From the NCBI GenBank assembly GCA_008638375.1, contig VIRR01000515.1:137700-201699 (forward strand): a DNA stretch of 64,000 nt, in the 5' to 3' direction. This stretch comes from Nyssa sinensis. Lineage: Eukaryota > Streptophyta > Magnoliopsida > Cornales > Nyssaceae. Shown here in pieces: positions 26,793 to 38,384 of the stretch. Numbering within the stretch: position 1 is the stretch's first letter; the number at the start of each line of letters is the position of its first letter. Below the pieces are notes generated by a model. It did not search any database. It was given only the letters and a program-made list of their open reading frames with translations, and was not told the origin of the DNA. The translations under genes were made by a program, and so were the position numbers.

Positions 26793-29434
26793 TGGAACTT
26801 GATAAAGAATATAACCATTGAAAGCCTGAAAAATGTAGCAATTGATTTAGTTGAACCAATGAGTTGAAGTAGGGGTAGCAGTTGTTAGGGGAGCTAATGC
26901 AAAAAAATTATCATACAAGGCTTGTAAAAGTGGTGAAAGGAAAGAGCCAAGAAATATAAAAGAAAGAAAGTGTTGTAAAATCAAGTCTAGCTTTCATACA
27001 GTACCAAATCAATGCCCCACCAATCAAGCTCATAGACCAAATAACAAAAAACAAATAAATGGTTGTTCAAGAGCTTAAATAACCCAGAAATTGGCAACAG
27101 TCCAAGTATAATTTATGATGCCATGTATGATTTTCCAGTAAAGGAAATCATGCTATGATACCTAAAAGTCAAGCTAATAATGTAGCAATAATAATGACTG
27201 ACAATATCTCAAGCTTTATTCAAAGTAGGACCCCCTGTCTCAGGAATTAAGATGCATGCGTTCAAACTCTCAAGATATTTTTCAAGATGCATGCATGAGG
27301 GAAAGGATATAAAGAATTCTCATAAATGAATTTTTATTTTTATTTTTTTAAATTTCATTTATTAGACTGGATCAGATATTTTTCTTAAAGGATCAGATTC
27401 AGACCACAACGGCTGATCCTATGAGTTTACAAGCCTAATCTTCGGTACTAAATTCATTTAACTCTTTTAATACATCATTAGATGTGTGCTGTGTTAACAT
27501 GTTTAATGGTGCATTTATTACTGAAAAATATTTTAATCCTACCGTCATAAGAGGTAATTAACACTATGTTTAGATGAAAAGAATTAAAAAAAAAAAAAGG
27601 AAGAGAAAGAAAAGGTACGGGAGTTTATATATGTTTGTTTTAAAAATTAGAAAAGAAAGGGAGGGAGAGCTTAACCTTCATTTAAACAAATTTGTTATCT
27701 TTCCAAAAGTGGAAGAAAATAGAGAGAAATGAAACAATAATTTAATGAATTTTTAATTATATCAATATTACCTTTAAAATTATAAAAGCCAAAATAAAAA
27801 TGACATTTCTATCATAAGGCATCCAAAGGGTATAATAATAAAATAATATAAAATTATTTCCTTTTCTTTTTCTTCTTTATCATTCCCAAACAAGATAAAA
27901 GAATTATATTAGTCTTTCCTCTCATTTCTTTTCATTAGTTATCCAAATATAAAGGTGGGATTACTCTCTCCTCTCCTTTGCTTTCTCTCTTAACTAATAT
28001 TCTCATTTCCTTTCATTTCTTTTCTCTCTTACTTATCCAAACGAACTGCCACTATTTTGGAGCTGCCATTTATGGTCTTTCAATCCATTAAGAAACACTA
28101 GACTAGTGGCTAGTGAACTTTCTCCCTCACACTGGCCAAAGATTTTTACCAACAGCCTAAACCTTGTGACCAATTAATAGCATTCAAGCCAAGGAAAATG
28201 AGAAAAGGAAGACAAAATTTGAAATCACACACAATTTTCGATGAAAATGGTACACATTATATTCTAGGATTTGGAGTAAGACTAAATCAGAACTTTAGGA
28301 TGATTCATAACCAATGGAAGATGTAATCAAGATTCATGCCACTGTCACTGTTGAGTTTGAATAAGATTAGATATACGCAATCTTATTTTACAAATAATGA
28401 GAATAACCTAAATCCCCTAACCGCCAATGCAACTAAATTACCAACGTCTTTCAAAATTACAAGCATGCCGTTTGCATCACTCACACAAACAAACAATCAA
28501 CATCAACCCTGATATTCTTCTCTTAAGGCAATATAATAATTGAGCTGGTGGCAATGATTTTCCAAGGAAAAATCATAGATAAACAAGCTGTATTCATCCC
28601 TCTCATCTTTCCTGATTGATGTTAGAATCTCATTAGGATTTCAATTTCAGCTGAGGTATATTAAAGCTGGAAAAATGTTTGCACATTCGTGACTCATCTC
28701 CTGAATCTTGACTTCCACATGCTTCAGATATGACTCAAAAAAAACATTAACTGATAACAGCAAAATTTGTCAATAGATAAACCATTTTGGTTATGTTTTT
28801 AAAAATTGTTTCCTATTATCGAAAATAGAAATATGAAGATTTTGAAGAAAACATATATGTTTGATGGAGTATTTTTAAAAAATGTTCTCGAAATAATTTT
28901 ATGAGAATGACCCCTTTTCAAGAAACTATTAAAAATAGTTTTCGTGTTTTCAAAACTCAAATTATTAGAAAATAAAAATGATCTGATCATGCATGTATTT
29001 CAAAATCTTATCATTTTCATTTTAGAAAACACATAAATGAAAACAAAAAATAAAAACAATAAAAACTTAAACATATCTAGGCGCCAGTGTAGGGTCAAAA
29101 TTACAATACTTTGACTACAAAATTTTGGTTAAAGCGCAAAAGCAAGTTTTGAGAGGGAGAAAAAAAAAATTCTCAAAAGCAAATAAATGATTGTTCTAAT
29201 GAATAATTTTTTCAATAGAGTTGATTCCAAACATCCAACCTAATAGTTATCTCGTGAGCTACTGTCAAAATTCTCAATCAGGAAACAAGCATAGCCTTGA
29301 GCCAATAGGACTTGATATCAAGTATATAACACAAGAATTAGCAAAAGAGAAGGTCTAGTGTAAGCAGTAAAAAGTCAAACCAGATGACACCCTGTTCATG
29401 TATCAACGGGTTCAACCAACCAAAGGGCCCATGA

Positions 29435-29436
<2 letters not shown>
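26792..29436. other. Intergenic DNA with a possible MITE
   Basis: No gene is supported. A possible MITE of about 490 bp spans 27558-28048. Its left end CACTATGTTTAGATGAAAAG resembles the reverse complement of the right end, CAGTTCGTTTGGATAAGTAAG, and the flanks of its interior are mirrored purine-rich (left) and pyrimidine-rich (right) sequence (GGAAGAGAAAG versus CTTTCTCTCTT). I could not find a convincing target duplication. 28783-29085 has a similar mirrored AT-rich look, but its ends could not be defined. Confidence 0.4.
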
Positions 29437-29484
<48 letters not shown>

Positions 29485-29530
29485 GCACGCGCGCACACAC
29501 AAACACACACACACATATATATATATATAT
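29437..29530. repeat. Compound AT/ATGT/CGCA/CA microsatellite
   Basis: An (AT)n run is followed by ATGT repeats, GCACGCGCGC, CA repeats and AT again. The alternating purine-pyrimidine run with CG/CA steps could adopt Z-DNA in principle. Confidence 0.85.
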
Positions 29531-29967
29531 TAACGTCAATTAAAAATGTTATTTCAATGTAATGCAAGCCACCAGGTTTTACTAAAAAATAGGCCTCCCA
29601 AGAACTTAATATAAAACTTGGACCGTTGACAATTGTAGGCTTCCAGCAAGTAGAATGTCCCATCTATTGCGTGTCTAGATATTAAATTTTAGTCAAGCAT
29701 GCTACAGGCTACAGTCATGTTTGGCTAGCCATAAAAAATAAAAGTTTGACTGTTAATAAAGATTAGAGATACATGGATATTTGAATTATAATGTTTTGTT
29801 TCATTCCTGTTGACGTAGTCATAGTAATAAGCATTAAATTTAGATGGCTAGACTTCTAGATCAGTTGAAAAGCCAGCTGAACAGAGAAAAATAGGATTCA
29901 TGTAATTACGCCCAAATATACTTGGAATCAATGCTGTTGAACCCCCCACCTCCACACACATACACAC

Positions 29968-29970
<3 letters not shown>

Positions 29971-30034
<64 letters not shown>
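29971..30034. repeat. Compound (CT)n(CA)n microsatellite
   Basis: About 22 CT repeats are followed by about ten CA repeats. They produce spurious frames with ERERER or CVCVCV residues. Confidence 0.9.
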
Positions 30035-31462
30035 AAGAAATTCAGTAAATAATAAATATAGAAGTCCATGCAGAGGCCAACTGCAACATATATAAAGCTT
30101 CAGGGTCGACATACAGAATTGGGGTGCCATTACGTACCCTAATTTTAAGGTCCCATATTTAAGGACGCTTTTGCATCTGGGGACAATTTTAAAGCTCATC
30201 CCTCCAGAAAATGAAAATAAAATAATAGTCTGCTGACTACTAAATGAATGAATTTTCATCAATCATTCTTTCCACTTTGCAAAGTATGTTGTTCATGGCT
30301 AAAACTAATGAGAAATTTTTGTGTGAATTTGATCATGAATTAGGTCAATCGTATGAATTATTTGAATAGATTTTTTACTTTTAAGGGAAATAAAAAAAAA
30401 AAAAAGTCTTTGTTAAATAAGCAAACTATAATTGGTTTGATTTGTCCAAAAAAATAATTTGATTATAGTGATTTGATTATATTATTTAATTATCAAACTT
30501 ACTCATACGAAATGAAACTAAATCAAATTAATATCAAACTTTACTTTATATAAATTTGGTCAACTAACCGTTACTTTGATTTGGGCATCAAATAGGCATC
30601 TTGCCTTTGTTGTACTCCGCTCAAACCAATATAAATTATGTGCCTGGATTCATTGTTCAACACACCAAAAAATTATTTATCTTCTATTCAATATTTGTTC
30701 CATTTTAAAACAGTGTTTCTCTTACTGCGTGATTTCTCTTTACTTGATTTGCTTAGCATTTTATTGCTGCGTCAGTTCCACCATTTCCATTATCTGTACT
30801 TGTTCCATTGCAACATCTATTTAGTTATTTCTCGTACCAGAGAACGTGAAGGAGTGTTTATTCAATCCATACATTACAAGTGTACGCTTGTATAGATTTT
30901 GGTTGGTGTATCCTGGACGTGGAGCGCCGTAGGCTGTTATATCCTAGAGGGTGGAGTGCCACAAACCTGCTACACCAAGATTCAATGTCCGATGGGCAAG
31001 TCACTCTTAAAGGCGTGCCTCAGTCGCTAAGTTTTCTTTCTCTATTTTCATATCACAGATTGTGGTTCGTGGTTAAAAATTTTATAATTTGTTCTTACCC
31101 TTAAATTACAGTTCATATTATCCCTAGAATCTTTCAAGATTTTACAACACTTGGGAATTTAAAAAAAAAAAGTCTTTGTTAAGTAAGCAAACTGTAACTG
31201 GTTTGATTTGTTCACACAAAAATTTCTCCAACACTCTCACAGCTCTTTAGATATTCCTTAATAGACCAAAAAAAAAAAAAAAAATAGGGGCTGTTGATCT
31301 ATTTTAGTTGCCAGACATTAAATCAAAAAAAAAATTATGACCAAGAAGTTTATGATTAATGAAGGATGATACCGCAACTCATTTAGTAAATAGGTTAAAT
31401 GCACATATTTAACTATTTATTTTAATGATATTTTCTTCTTAGAAGTATAGTATAGTCTCTAA
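30035..31462. other. Intergenic DNA, possible LTR-leader fragment
   Basis: No gene is supported. The part from about 30590 to 31020 is less AT-rich. It contains GGTTGGTGTATCCTGGACG, followed by TGTTATATCCTAGAGGGTGG. This wording resembles the LTR/leader of copia-type elements with the GTATCCTGGGAGACG style also seen at about 44640. It may be a solo LTR or a truncated leader. I could not define its ends. Confidence 0.3.
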
Positions 31463-31938
31463 GGCTATGTTTGGTAGGTCGGTACGAGGGTAGGAATGGA
31501 ATGCGCATTCCTGAAGCAATTCTATTCTTGTGTTTGTTTAAATTTTTTAGGCCGGATTCGCCATTCCTTACCAAAAGTCACGGAATGCTCATTTTATTCC
31601 TTACTAAAATTTTTAATTTTTTTTTTATTACCAATAAAAAAAGTGCAAGTTAAATTTTTTTTTTATTAAATGTGCATGAAAGCTTTGAAATTTATATAAG
31701 TACTTTGAATATCTAACTTAATATTAACTTCATTTCAACAATTTGATGGCTCAAACCAAACACAGGAATGTAATTGTCATTCCATTATTGGGTATTCAGT
31801 CAAATAAAAGAATGAAATAATTATTCTCATTCCATTCATGTTTCATTCTATTCCTGATGCTATTCTATTCATGTTTCATTCTATTCTTAATACTATTTTA
31901 TTCTTGTCTTATTTCATTCCAGCATACCAAACATGTCC
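31463..31938. mobile_element. Tourist-like MITE
   Basis: A 476-bp element flanked by TAA (31460-31462 and 31939-31941). The terminal inverted repeats are GGCTATGTTTGGTA and, from the other end, GGACATGTTTGGTA. The inside is rich in CATTCCATTC-type repeats near the right end. It has no coding capacity. Ends and TSD fit PIF/Harbinger-derived MITEs. Confidence 0.8.
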
Positions 31939-31941
31939 TAA

Positions 31942-33083
31942 ATATGATAGACTTTTAAGAGAGGACAAAATAAAGTAGGGACTTCTTTTATTTGAAATAG
32001 TTGGTGGGTTTCATGTAAAATGAATTATCTTTAACTCCCAAATGCTAGTTGCAAGTATTTCCATTTCAATTGAAATTGACAGGTTGTATTTTTCTCATAA
32101 ATAAGTGAGGCCCACATGTCAATGTTGTAATATTTTTCACATGATGATAGTTGTTCCCACATGTTTGTGAGAGAAATAGAGACTGTTCTTTTCAACAGCT
32201 TCCACGTCTTTCACAAGTACGTGAGGCTTACATGTCAAAATTGTAATATTTTTTGCATGATGAGAATGTTCCCACCCGATTACAAGAGAAACATTAGAGA
32301 TCTCACATTTTTTTTTATCTCATCTTGATTTCACTCTCTCACATGAGTGAGATTCATTATTTATGAATTTATCATATTACCTTACACATGTGAGAAATGA
32401 GGGATCAAGGTGAAATCCTTAACATTGCTCGTGACAGAAATAAAGATTGTTAGACGCTCCCAACCCATTTAATACTACTAAAAGTAGAACCCCATTCCAT
32501 TATTAATTTGTTAAACATGTCAACTCATTTATCAAACGAACTCATTATGCTCATCCAAATCGGTTAATTCTATATCATATTCGTGTCATATTACGTCAAA
32601 AATTCTCAACTCCGGCCCGCTCAAAGTATGATTAATTGATCAAACTCGTCTCATATTAGCATCTAGCTCACGAAGAGTAGACTCAGTTAATTCCCAACCA
32701 TCCGGTCATCTTGTGCGGCTTGTCCCTAACCTTCCAACTGTAAGTAACAGTTTAAGAGAGCTTATTTAATTCATAACTACATTAAAACAAAGAGAAGGAG
32801 GAGAAACAGATGAGAACTCATGATAAAAACAGTGTAAAATATGTCAAATTTTGATTCCCTAGTGTTCAAGAATTTGAAAAATCAAGCCTGTTCCTAATCC
32901 CTCGGACTCTTGTTGTAGTGTGAGCCTTAAAAAATCAACTACAATGATAACAAGATTTACATTTTTTACTTGAGCACTATAAGTTGTACGGAAATATTCT
33001 TTAGGAATTTTTAAGAAAAATGGATTTTATTTATTTGAATAACAAGATCAAAACTAAGCTTGGAGAAAATCTATCTTTTATAT
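31942..33083. other. Intergenic DNA
   Basis: No gene is supported. A partial direct repeat with CACATGTCAA-TGTAATATTTTT occurs near 32113 and 32230, each preceded by GTGAGGC and followed by a sequence starting with GCATGATGA or ACATGATGA. Confidence 0.4.
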
Positions 33084-33091
33084 CTCTTTTT

Positions 33092-33285
33092 AGGGGACCC
33101 CTGAGGGGCTAACTGAGTTGGTAACTGGGCATGCTTCCCACATTATCGACGAGGTTTCAAATCTCCTCTCGTTTGCTCGGTTCAAGTGATTAGGGGTTGT
33201 TACTTGAACCTCAAGTTAACGCTCCTGGGGTGGGTCCGAAGGGCTTTGGCTAGGGCACTGTTCTCAAATATCTAACAAAAAAAAA
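33092..33285 (+). mobile_element. tRNA-derived SINE with target duplication
   Basis: A 194-bp element flanked by an exact 8-bp direct repeat, CTCTTTTT (33084-33091 and 33286-33293). It ends in a short poly(A) run. Near its 5' end it has an A-box-like CTAACTGAGTTGG (about 33109-33121) and a B-box-like GGTTTCAAATCTC (about 33153-33165), with the spacing of the RNA polymerase III promoter of tRNA-derived SINEs. The boxes are diverged from consensus. It has no coding capacity. Confidence 0.75.
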
Positions 33286-33293
33286 CTCTTTTT

Positions 33294-34613
33294 CTTGGGT
33301 TGAGATATTTGCATTATACTGCGACTCTTAATCGATTGGATTTTGATCTGAATCTAATCTATTTATTCAGATATAATACAAAGAATTTAGTTAAATAATT
33401 CCTTTAGAAAAATATATCAGTTATGGATTAAACAACTCTGATACATTATTATCCAATCCAATTAAATATAGCATAGCATATACATCAATTTTTTATATAT
33501 TTATTAAAATATATTCATAAGAAATTATAATATACTATATATTAAATTATATAAGGTATTCTTAAGTTAAGTTTATATATTTTAAATTTTACATATTATA
33601 ACATAATATTTTTATATACATAATATATATTAATATTATTATCGAATCGAATTATATTTGTCTTATAATTAACATATCCAGATTTATATTAAGAATTTGT
33701 CATTCATCAGAAAATCTGATCCAAATCGAATTGGATCCATTTATAGCCCTACATTATACTTATACCATCCTTCATGACAAAGGAGAAATCAATGGTTTGA
33801 AGGTTTTTCCAAAACTGAAAAAGAAAGCAGGTGTAAAATCAATCATAGAACGAAAGATAGGAAGCCTCTCCGCTGGATCAATACTGGAAAATGAGTGACT
33901 TGCTGTTGCGGAAATCTGCTGGACTCCAGCACCATATAATACTATTACTCATTCATGACTTACCTTTTTTCCAACATTTGAATCTTCAAGTATTCTTCTA
34001 ATTAATGGCCAAAGACAGCTATGGGTTTAATCTCTTATGCAGTTTGGGAGTGGGGAAGGAGAGGCAGTTTTTCAGAGTCCGTTTACATTTTATATAATGC
34101 ATCAAAGCTTTCATTTAATACAAATCCAATTCCTACGTAGACATGACCACACCCTAGCCTGCATAGAAGCCAATGTAACGTAGGAAAATATTGTTTATCA
34201 GGGCTTGCACCTCAAAGTAGTAAACCTCTCCAATCCCCTACCACGACCTTTTTGCACAAGCTTACACGTGAAGGGAGGATGGTTCCAAGAGCACCCGTGG
34301 AGTATTGAACCATGAATCTTGCACTATCAACCGTGTATTCCTCTAACATCTTCAACCGAGTTGCCCTTGGATTGTAGTGACTCCATGTTATTATTAAAGA
34401 ATTCATGCACCCCAATCTATTTTTTTATTTTCATTTGCACAAACTAAAACACAAGACTAACAAAAGATTCAAACTTAAGAAGCATCAGAAGAAACCCACA
34501 TTTCAGTACTTCCAATCCCAATAAGACAGAGGATTATACAAGAGCCACGCCATAGAGTTCAGTAATCTTACAAAAAAAAATAGGTAGCCATTCCTTCATT
34601 GGATTTCCTGTTT
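33294..34613. other. Intergenic DNA
   Basis: No gene is supported. About 34150-34400 is less AT-rich. On the minus strand it contains CAACTCGGTTGAAG and GGTTCAATACTCC, which are weakly reminiscent of Pol III A and B boxes. There is no poly(A) tail or target duplication, so I do not call a second SINE. Confidence 0.4.
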
Positions 34614-34618
34614 CATTT

Positions 34619-35301
34619 TGTTGGGCCACAAACACAATTGCCTAGTATATGAATTAATAATGAAAATATTCACTTAAGACAAATACCAAGTCTACAAGTG
34701 AATTTAATCAATACTAAAGTCAAGTATGTCTATGAAGCAATATATCAAACATTTGAAAAGCAAAAAATAAAACAACACCAGAAATTACGTGGTTCGGTGA
34801 GAAAACCTCAACCTACATCCACGGGACGAACTCCAATCAATCCACTATATCAAAATATGAATACAATGATTTTCTATCTCAAGTTTATACCCAAAACAAG
34901 AGATTAACCCAATAAAGAAGGAAAAATTACACAGTTTCACCAAAGCTACACAATCTCAAATTCTTACTACAAAGCCACCTTCAAACTATCAAGTTGAATA
35001 AAACAAACCTCCTTTGTAGCCTCTTGCTCCTTTGTAGCCTCTTGCTCCAAGAGATTTGAATGGAAGTGGAAGAAGTAGAAGAAAAAGCTTCAGGACCAAT
35101 CCATTTATTTTTCCTTTCTTTCCATGTATATGCCTGCTTTTTGTATTTCCTTCCTCTGCTCACTGTTGCGGCTGGAAGAAATTCAAACCAAAGCAGATTA
35201 CAACTGCTAGGTTTTTCCGGAGAGCAAATAATGAGATTTGGGCCTTGGGTTATAAGTGAACCCATATGGGCCTGGATCACAACCAGCCCATTAAAGCAAC
35301 A
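34619..35301 (-). repeat. 3' LTR of the copia element
   Basis: 683 bp, reading TGTTGCTTTAATGGGC...GGCCCAACA on the minus strand. Compared with the other LTR it has a repeated CTCCTTTGTAGCCTCTTG and an additional CCATATGGGCCTGGAT part. The rest is nearly identical apart from scattered substitutions. It includes the ACGTGGTTCGG motif (plus strand about 34788) common in plant LTRs. Confidence 0.93.
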
Positions 35302-35320
35302 ATCTCCCCCTCCAGGCCCA
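35302..35320 (-). promoter_or_regulatory. Polypurine tract
   Basis: On the minus strand TGGGCCTGGAGGGGGAGAT directly precedes the TGTT start of the 3' LTR. It is the plus-strand DNA primer site of reverse transcription. A second copy, facing the other way, is at about 37927-37945. Confidence 0.85.
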
Positions 35321-35350
35321 TGAAGGAGTAAAACCAAACAATGATTGCTC

Positions 35351-37520
35351 TCAATGAGAGTCCAAACCCGTCAGCTCTGAACAAAGTTCAAACTTTTCTC
35401 TAGGAATAGTCTTTGTCATCATGTCGGGGGGATTCTTGTCGGTGTGAATCTTCTTAAGCTTCATAAGCTGTTTATCAATAACATCATGCAGCCAACAGTA
35501 TCTCACATCAATGTGCTTTGTACGGGAATGATACGAAGTATTCTTACTCAGATCTATAGCACTCTATCTGTCACAAAAAACAACAAACTCGTCTTGCCTC
35601 AAACCCAGCTTGAGTAAAAATCTCTTCATCCATAACACTTCTTTTGTTGCTTCAGTTGCTGCAATGTATTCTGCCTCAATTATCGACAAAGCGACACACT
35701 TTTGCAATTTGGACTACCATGATACAACTCCCCTAGCAAAAGTGAACAAATACCCAGAAGTCGACTTTCTACCATCAAGATCACCTGCCATGTCAGCATC
35801 TGTAAAGCCTTCTAACACTGGTTTTGAGCTCCCAAAACATAAGCACAACTTGGAACTGCCATTCAAATATCTAAAGATCCACTTCACAGCTTCCCAATGC
35901 TCCTTTCCTAGATTAGAGGAAATCTACTCACTACACCAATAACATGAGCAATGTCTGGCCGTGTACAAACCATGGCATACATAAGACTCCCCACAGCAGA
36001 TGAGTAAGGAATAGATGCCATCTTTTCCTTTTCTTCAGTAGTAGATGGACATGAGTTTCTACTAAGCTTGAAATGACTGGCAAGAGGTGTGCTAACTGAC
36101 TTAGCATTTTTCATGTTGAATCTTTCAAGTACCTGTTCAACATACTTCTCCTGTGACAACCACAGCTTCTTGACTAACCTATCACGATGAATTTGCATGC
36201 CCAAAATTTGTCATGCAGGCCCCGAGTCTTTCATGTCAAAAGATTTAAATAGATCTTGTTTCAACTCACCAATCATCTTCTTGTTCTGTCCCACAATTAA
36301 CATGTCATCCACATATAACAACAGAATAATAAAATTGCCATCTGCAAATTTTTTAAAATAAACACAGGGATCTGCATCAGTTCTTTTGTACTCATGACTC
36401 ACCATGAATGAGTCAAACTTCTTGTACCATTGCCTTGGAGCTTGCTTCAGCCCATAAAGACTCTTCTTCAGCTTGCAAACCATGTGTTCTTTCCCTTTCA
36501 CCTCAAACCCTTCAGGCTGAGTCATGTAGATCTCTTCCTTCAAATCACTATAGAGAAATGCTGTCTTCACATCCAACTATTCTAACTCAAGGTCCATGCT
36601 GGCTGCTAAACCCAAAACAACTCTGATAGAAGTCATCTTCACAACTAGAGAGAAAATCTCATCAAAATCAAATCCTTTCTTTTGCCCAAAGCCTTTAACA
36701 ACTAATCTTGCTTTGTGTTTTAGTTGCTTCCCAGCATTGTCCTTTTTAAGCTTGAAAACTCATTTATTTTTCAATGCTTTCTTTCCTTTTGGAAGTTCCA
36801 CTAACTCATAGGTATTATTCTTCTGTAGAGAATTCATCTCTTCATACATGGCATTCATCCAGCTCTTCTTGTCCTCATGAGATTGTACTTCTTGGAAGCT
36901 CTCTGGCTTCCCCTCATCAGTAAGCATAATATATTCAGAACCTGAGTATTTTGTTTACGGTCGGTACTCTCTGGTAGACCTTCTAACTTGAGGTTTTGTA
37001 GGTTCTTGCTGATGGGGCTGCTCTCCCTGCTCAACCGTCTCTTCCTTTGGCATCTCAACCTCATTATCTGACTCTGGCATATCATCAGTCATCAGTGGTG
37101 TCTCGTCTCTAGCAAGTTCCTCTTGTACCTCTCCCCTATCTTTAGCATGCTCCAATGGAGGAGTATTGTGTGTGAGATCAACAATAATATCAACTGTACT
37201 CTTGTGTTTCTCAATTCTTTCCTCACTTGAAAAAGTCTTGTCTTCATGAAAGACCACATCCCTGCTTCTGACAACTTTCCTCTTTGCTGGATCCCATAAC
37301 CTGTATCCAAACTCCTCATTTCCATATCCTAAGAAAATGCAAGGAAAAACCTTGCCATCAAGCTTTGATCTCTATTCCTTTGGTACATGTACAAAAGCCT
37401 TGCAACTAAATACCTTCAAATGGTTATAGGAAATATCCTTCACTGTCCACACTTTCTCAGGAATGTCAAATCCCAATGGAACTGAAGGAGATCGTTTAAT
37501 TAAATAGCAGGCAGTGAGTC
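35351..37520 (-). pseudogene. Partial copia pol: integrase C-terminus, RT, RNase H
   Basis: In minus order: the end of integrase (KVFSCKAFVHVPKE, then FLGYGNEEFGYRLWDP and VVRSRDVVFHEDKTF), an acidic linker, the start of reverse transcriptase (DVKTAFLYSDLKEEIYM; SLYGLKQAPRQWYKKFD), the catalytic YVDDMLIVG (about 36300), and RNase H with the conserved TEAEYIAATEATKE, ending LDSH at 35351. In-frame stops are visible after VHVPKE (about 37356), before DVKTAFLY (about 36577), after DSGPA (about 36208) and in RNase H (a TAG after VVFCDR). The integrase catalytic core and everything before it are absent. This is a dead copy. Confidence 0.92.
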
Positions 37521-38182
37521 TGTATCATGGCAGTCCAAATTGCAAAAGTGTGTCACTTTGTCTACAACTGAGGCAGAATACATTGCAGCAACTGAAGCAA
37601 CAAAAGAAGTGTTACGGATGAAGAGAATTTTGCTCAAGCTGGGTTTGAGGCAAGACGAGTTTGTTGTTTTTTGTGACAGTCAGAGTGCTATGGATCTGAG
37701 TAAGAATACTTTGTATCATTCCCGTACAAAGCACATTGATGTGAGATACCATTGGCTGCGTGATGTTATTGATAAACAACTTATGAAGCTTAAGAAGATT
37801 CACATTGACAAGAATCCCTCTGACATGATGACAAAGACTATTCCTAGAGAAAAGTTTGAACTTTGTTTAGAGCTGGCGGGTTTGGACTCTCATTGAGGGC
37901 AGTCATTGTTTAGTTTTACTCCCTCATGGGCCTGGAGGGGGAGATTGTTACTTTAGTAGGTTGGTTGTGATCCAGGCCCATATAACCCAAGGCCCAAATC
38001 TCATTATTTGCTCTCTGGAAAAACCTAGCAGTTGTAATATACTTTGGTTTGAATTTCTTCCAGCCACAACAGTGAGCAAAGGAAGGAAATACAAAAAGCA
38101 GGCATATACATAGAAAGAAGGGAAAAATAAATGGATTGGTCCTGAAGCTTTTTCTTCTACTTCTACTTCTTCCACTTCCATT
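37521..38182 (+). repeat. Inverted copy of the element's own RNase H-PPT-LTR end
   Basis: This segment faces the opposite way to the rest of the element. It starts TGTATCATGGCAGTCC and runs through an RNase H open frame (37540-37896: TTEAEYIAATEATKE ... CDSQSAMDLSKNT ... SRTKHIDVRYHWLRD ... LDSH), a polypurine tract, and 237 bp of LTR (37946-38182) that stops at CCACTTCCATT. Its inverted partner is about 35059-35726. The RNase H here has no stop, unlike the minus-strand copy, so it retains the less decayed version. The two arms of about 660 bp could pair in a transcript spanning the element. Confidence 0.9.
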
Positions 38183-38330
38183 TTTCATTATCCATGTCCT
38201 TTGGCTTGGCTATGTCCCCTTCAATTGGTTTATACAAATCCTTACAGTAAAGGATGTCTTCCATTTTTGGCTTCCAAATCAACCAATTCATGTTGTTGAG
38301 TTTAATCATTGTGCTAGGACCTCCTTTCAT
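38183..38330 (-). pseudogene. Truncated copia gag start
   Basis: Minus-strand ATG at 38330 followed by about 49 codons. It contains IKLNNMNWLIWKPKMEDILY and CKDLYKPIEGD, the usual N-terminal wording of copia gag in this family (KLNG-NY-WK-KMEDLLY-DLY-PI). It ends abruptly where the inverted LTR fragment begins at 38182. Confidence 0.85.
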
Positions 38331-38370
38331 ATTAATTCAACACTAGATAATCACAATCCCAACCAACCAA

Positions 38371-38382
38371 GCTCTGATACCA
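38371..38382 (-). promoter_or_regulatory. Primer binding site (initiator tRNA-Met type)
   Basis: TGGTATCAGAGC on the minus strand, two bases after the CA end of the 5' LTR. This 12-mer is complementary to the 3' end of plant initiator methionine tRNA and is the standard PBS of plant copia elements. Confidence 0.93.
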
Positions 38383-38384
38383 CT

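Noticed and set aside
29848..30069. Open frame with ERERERER residues
   Set aside because: Translation of a (CT)n microsatellite.
33092..33285. tRNA gene
   Set aside because: A and B box-like motifs are present, but there is no cloverleaf of about 73 bp. The poly(A) tail and target duplication show a SINE.
34212..34415. Second SINE on the minus strand
   Set aside because: Weak box-like motifs only. No poly(A) or T-rich tail and no flanking duplication.
35056..35323. Paired open frames in the LTR (also at 37916-38188 and 38803-39006)
   Set aside because: They are repeated because the LTR is repeated. The residues reflect purine-rich GAAGAAGTAGAAG sequence, not a conserved protein.
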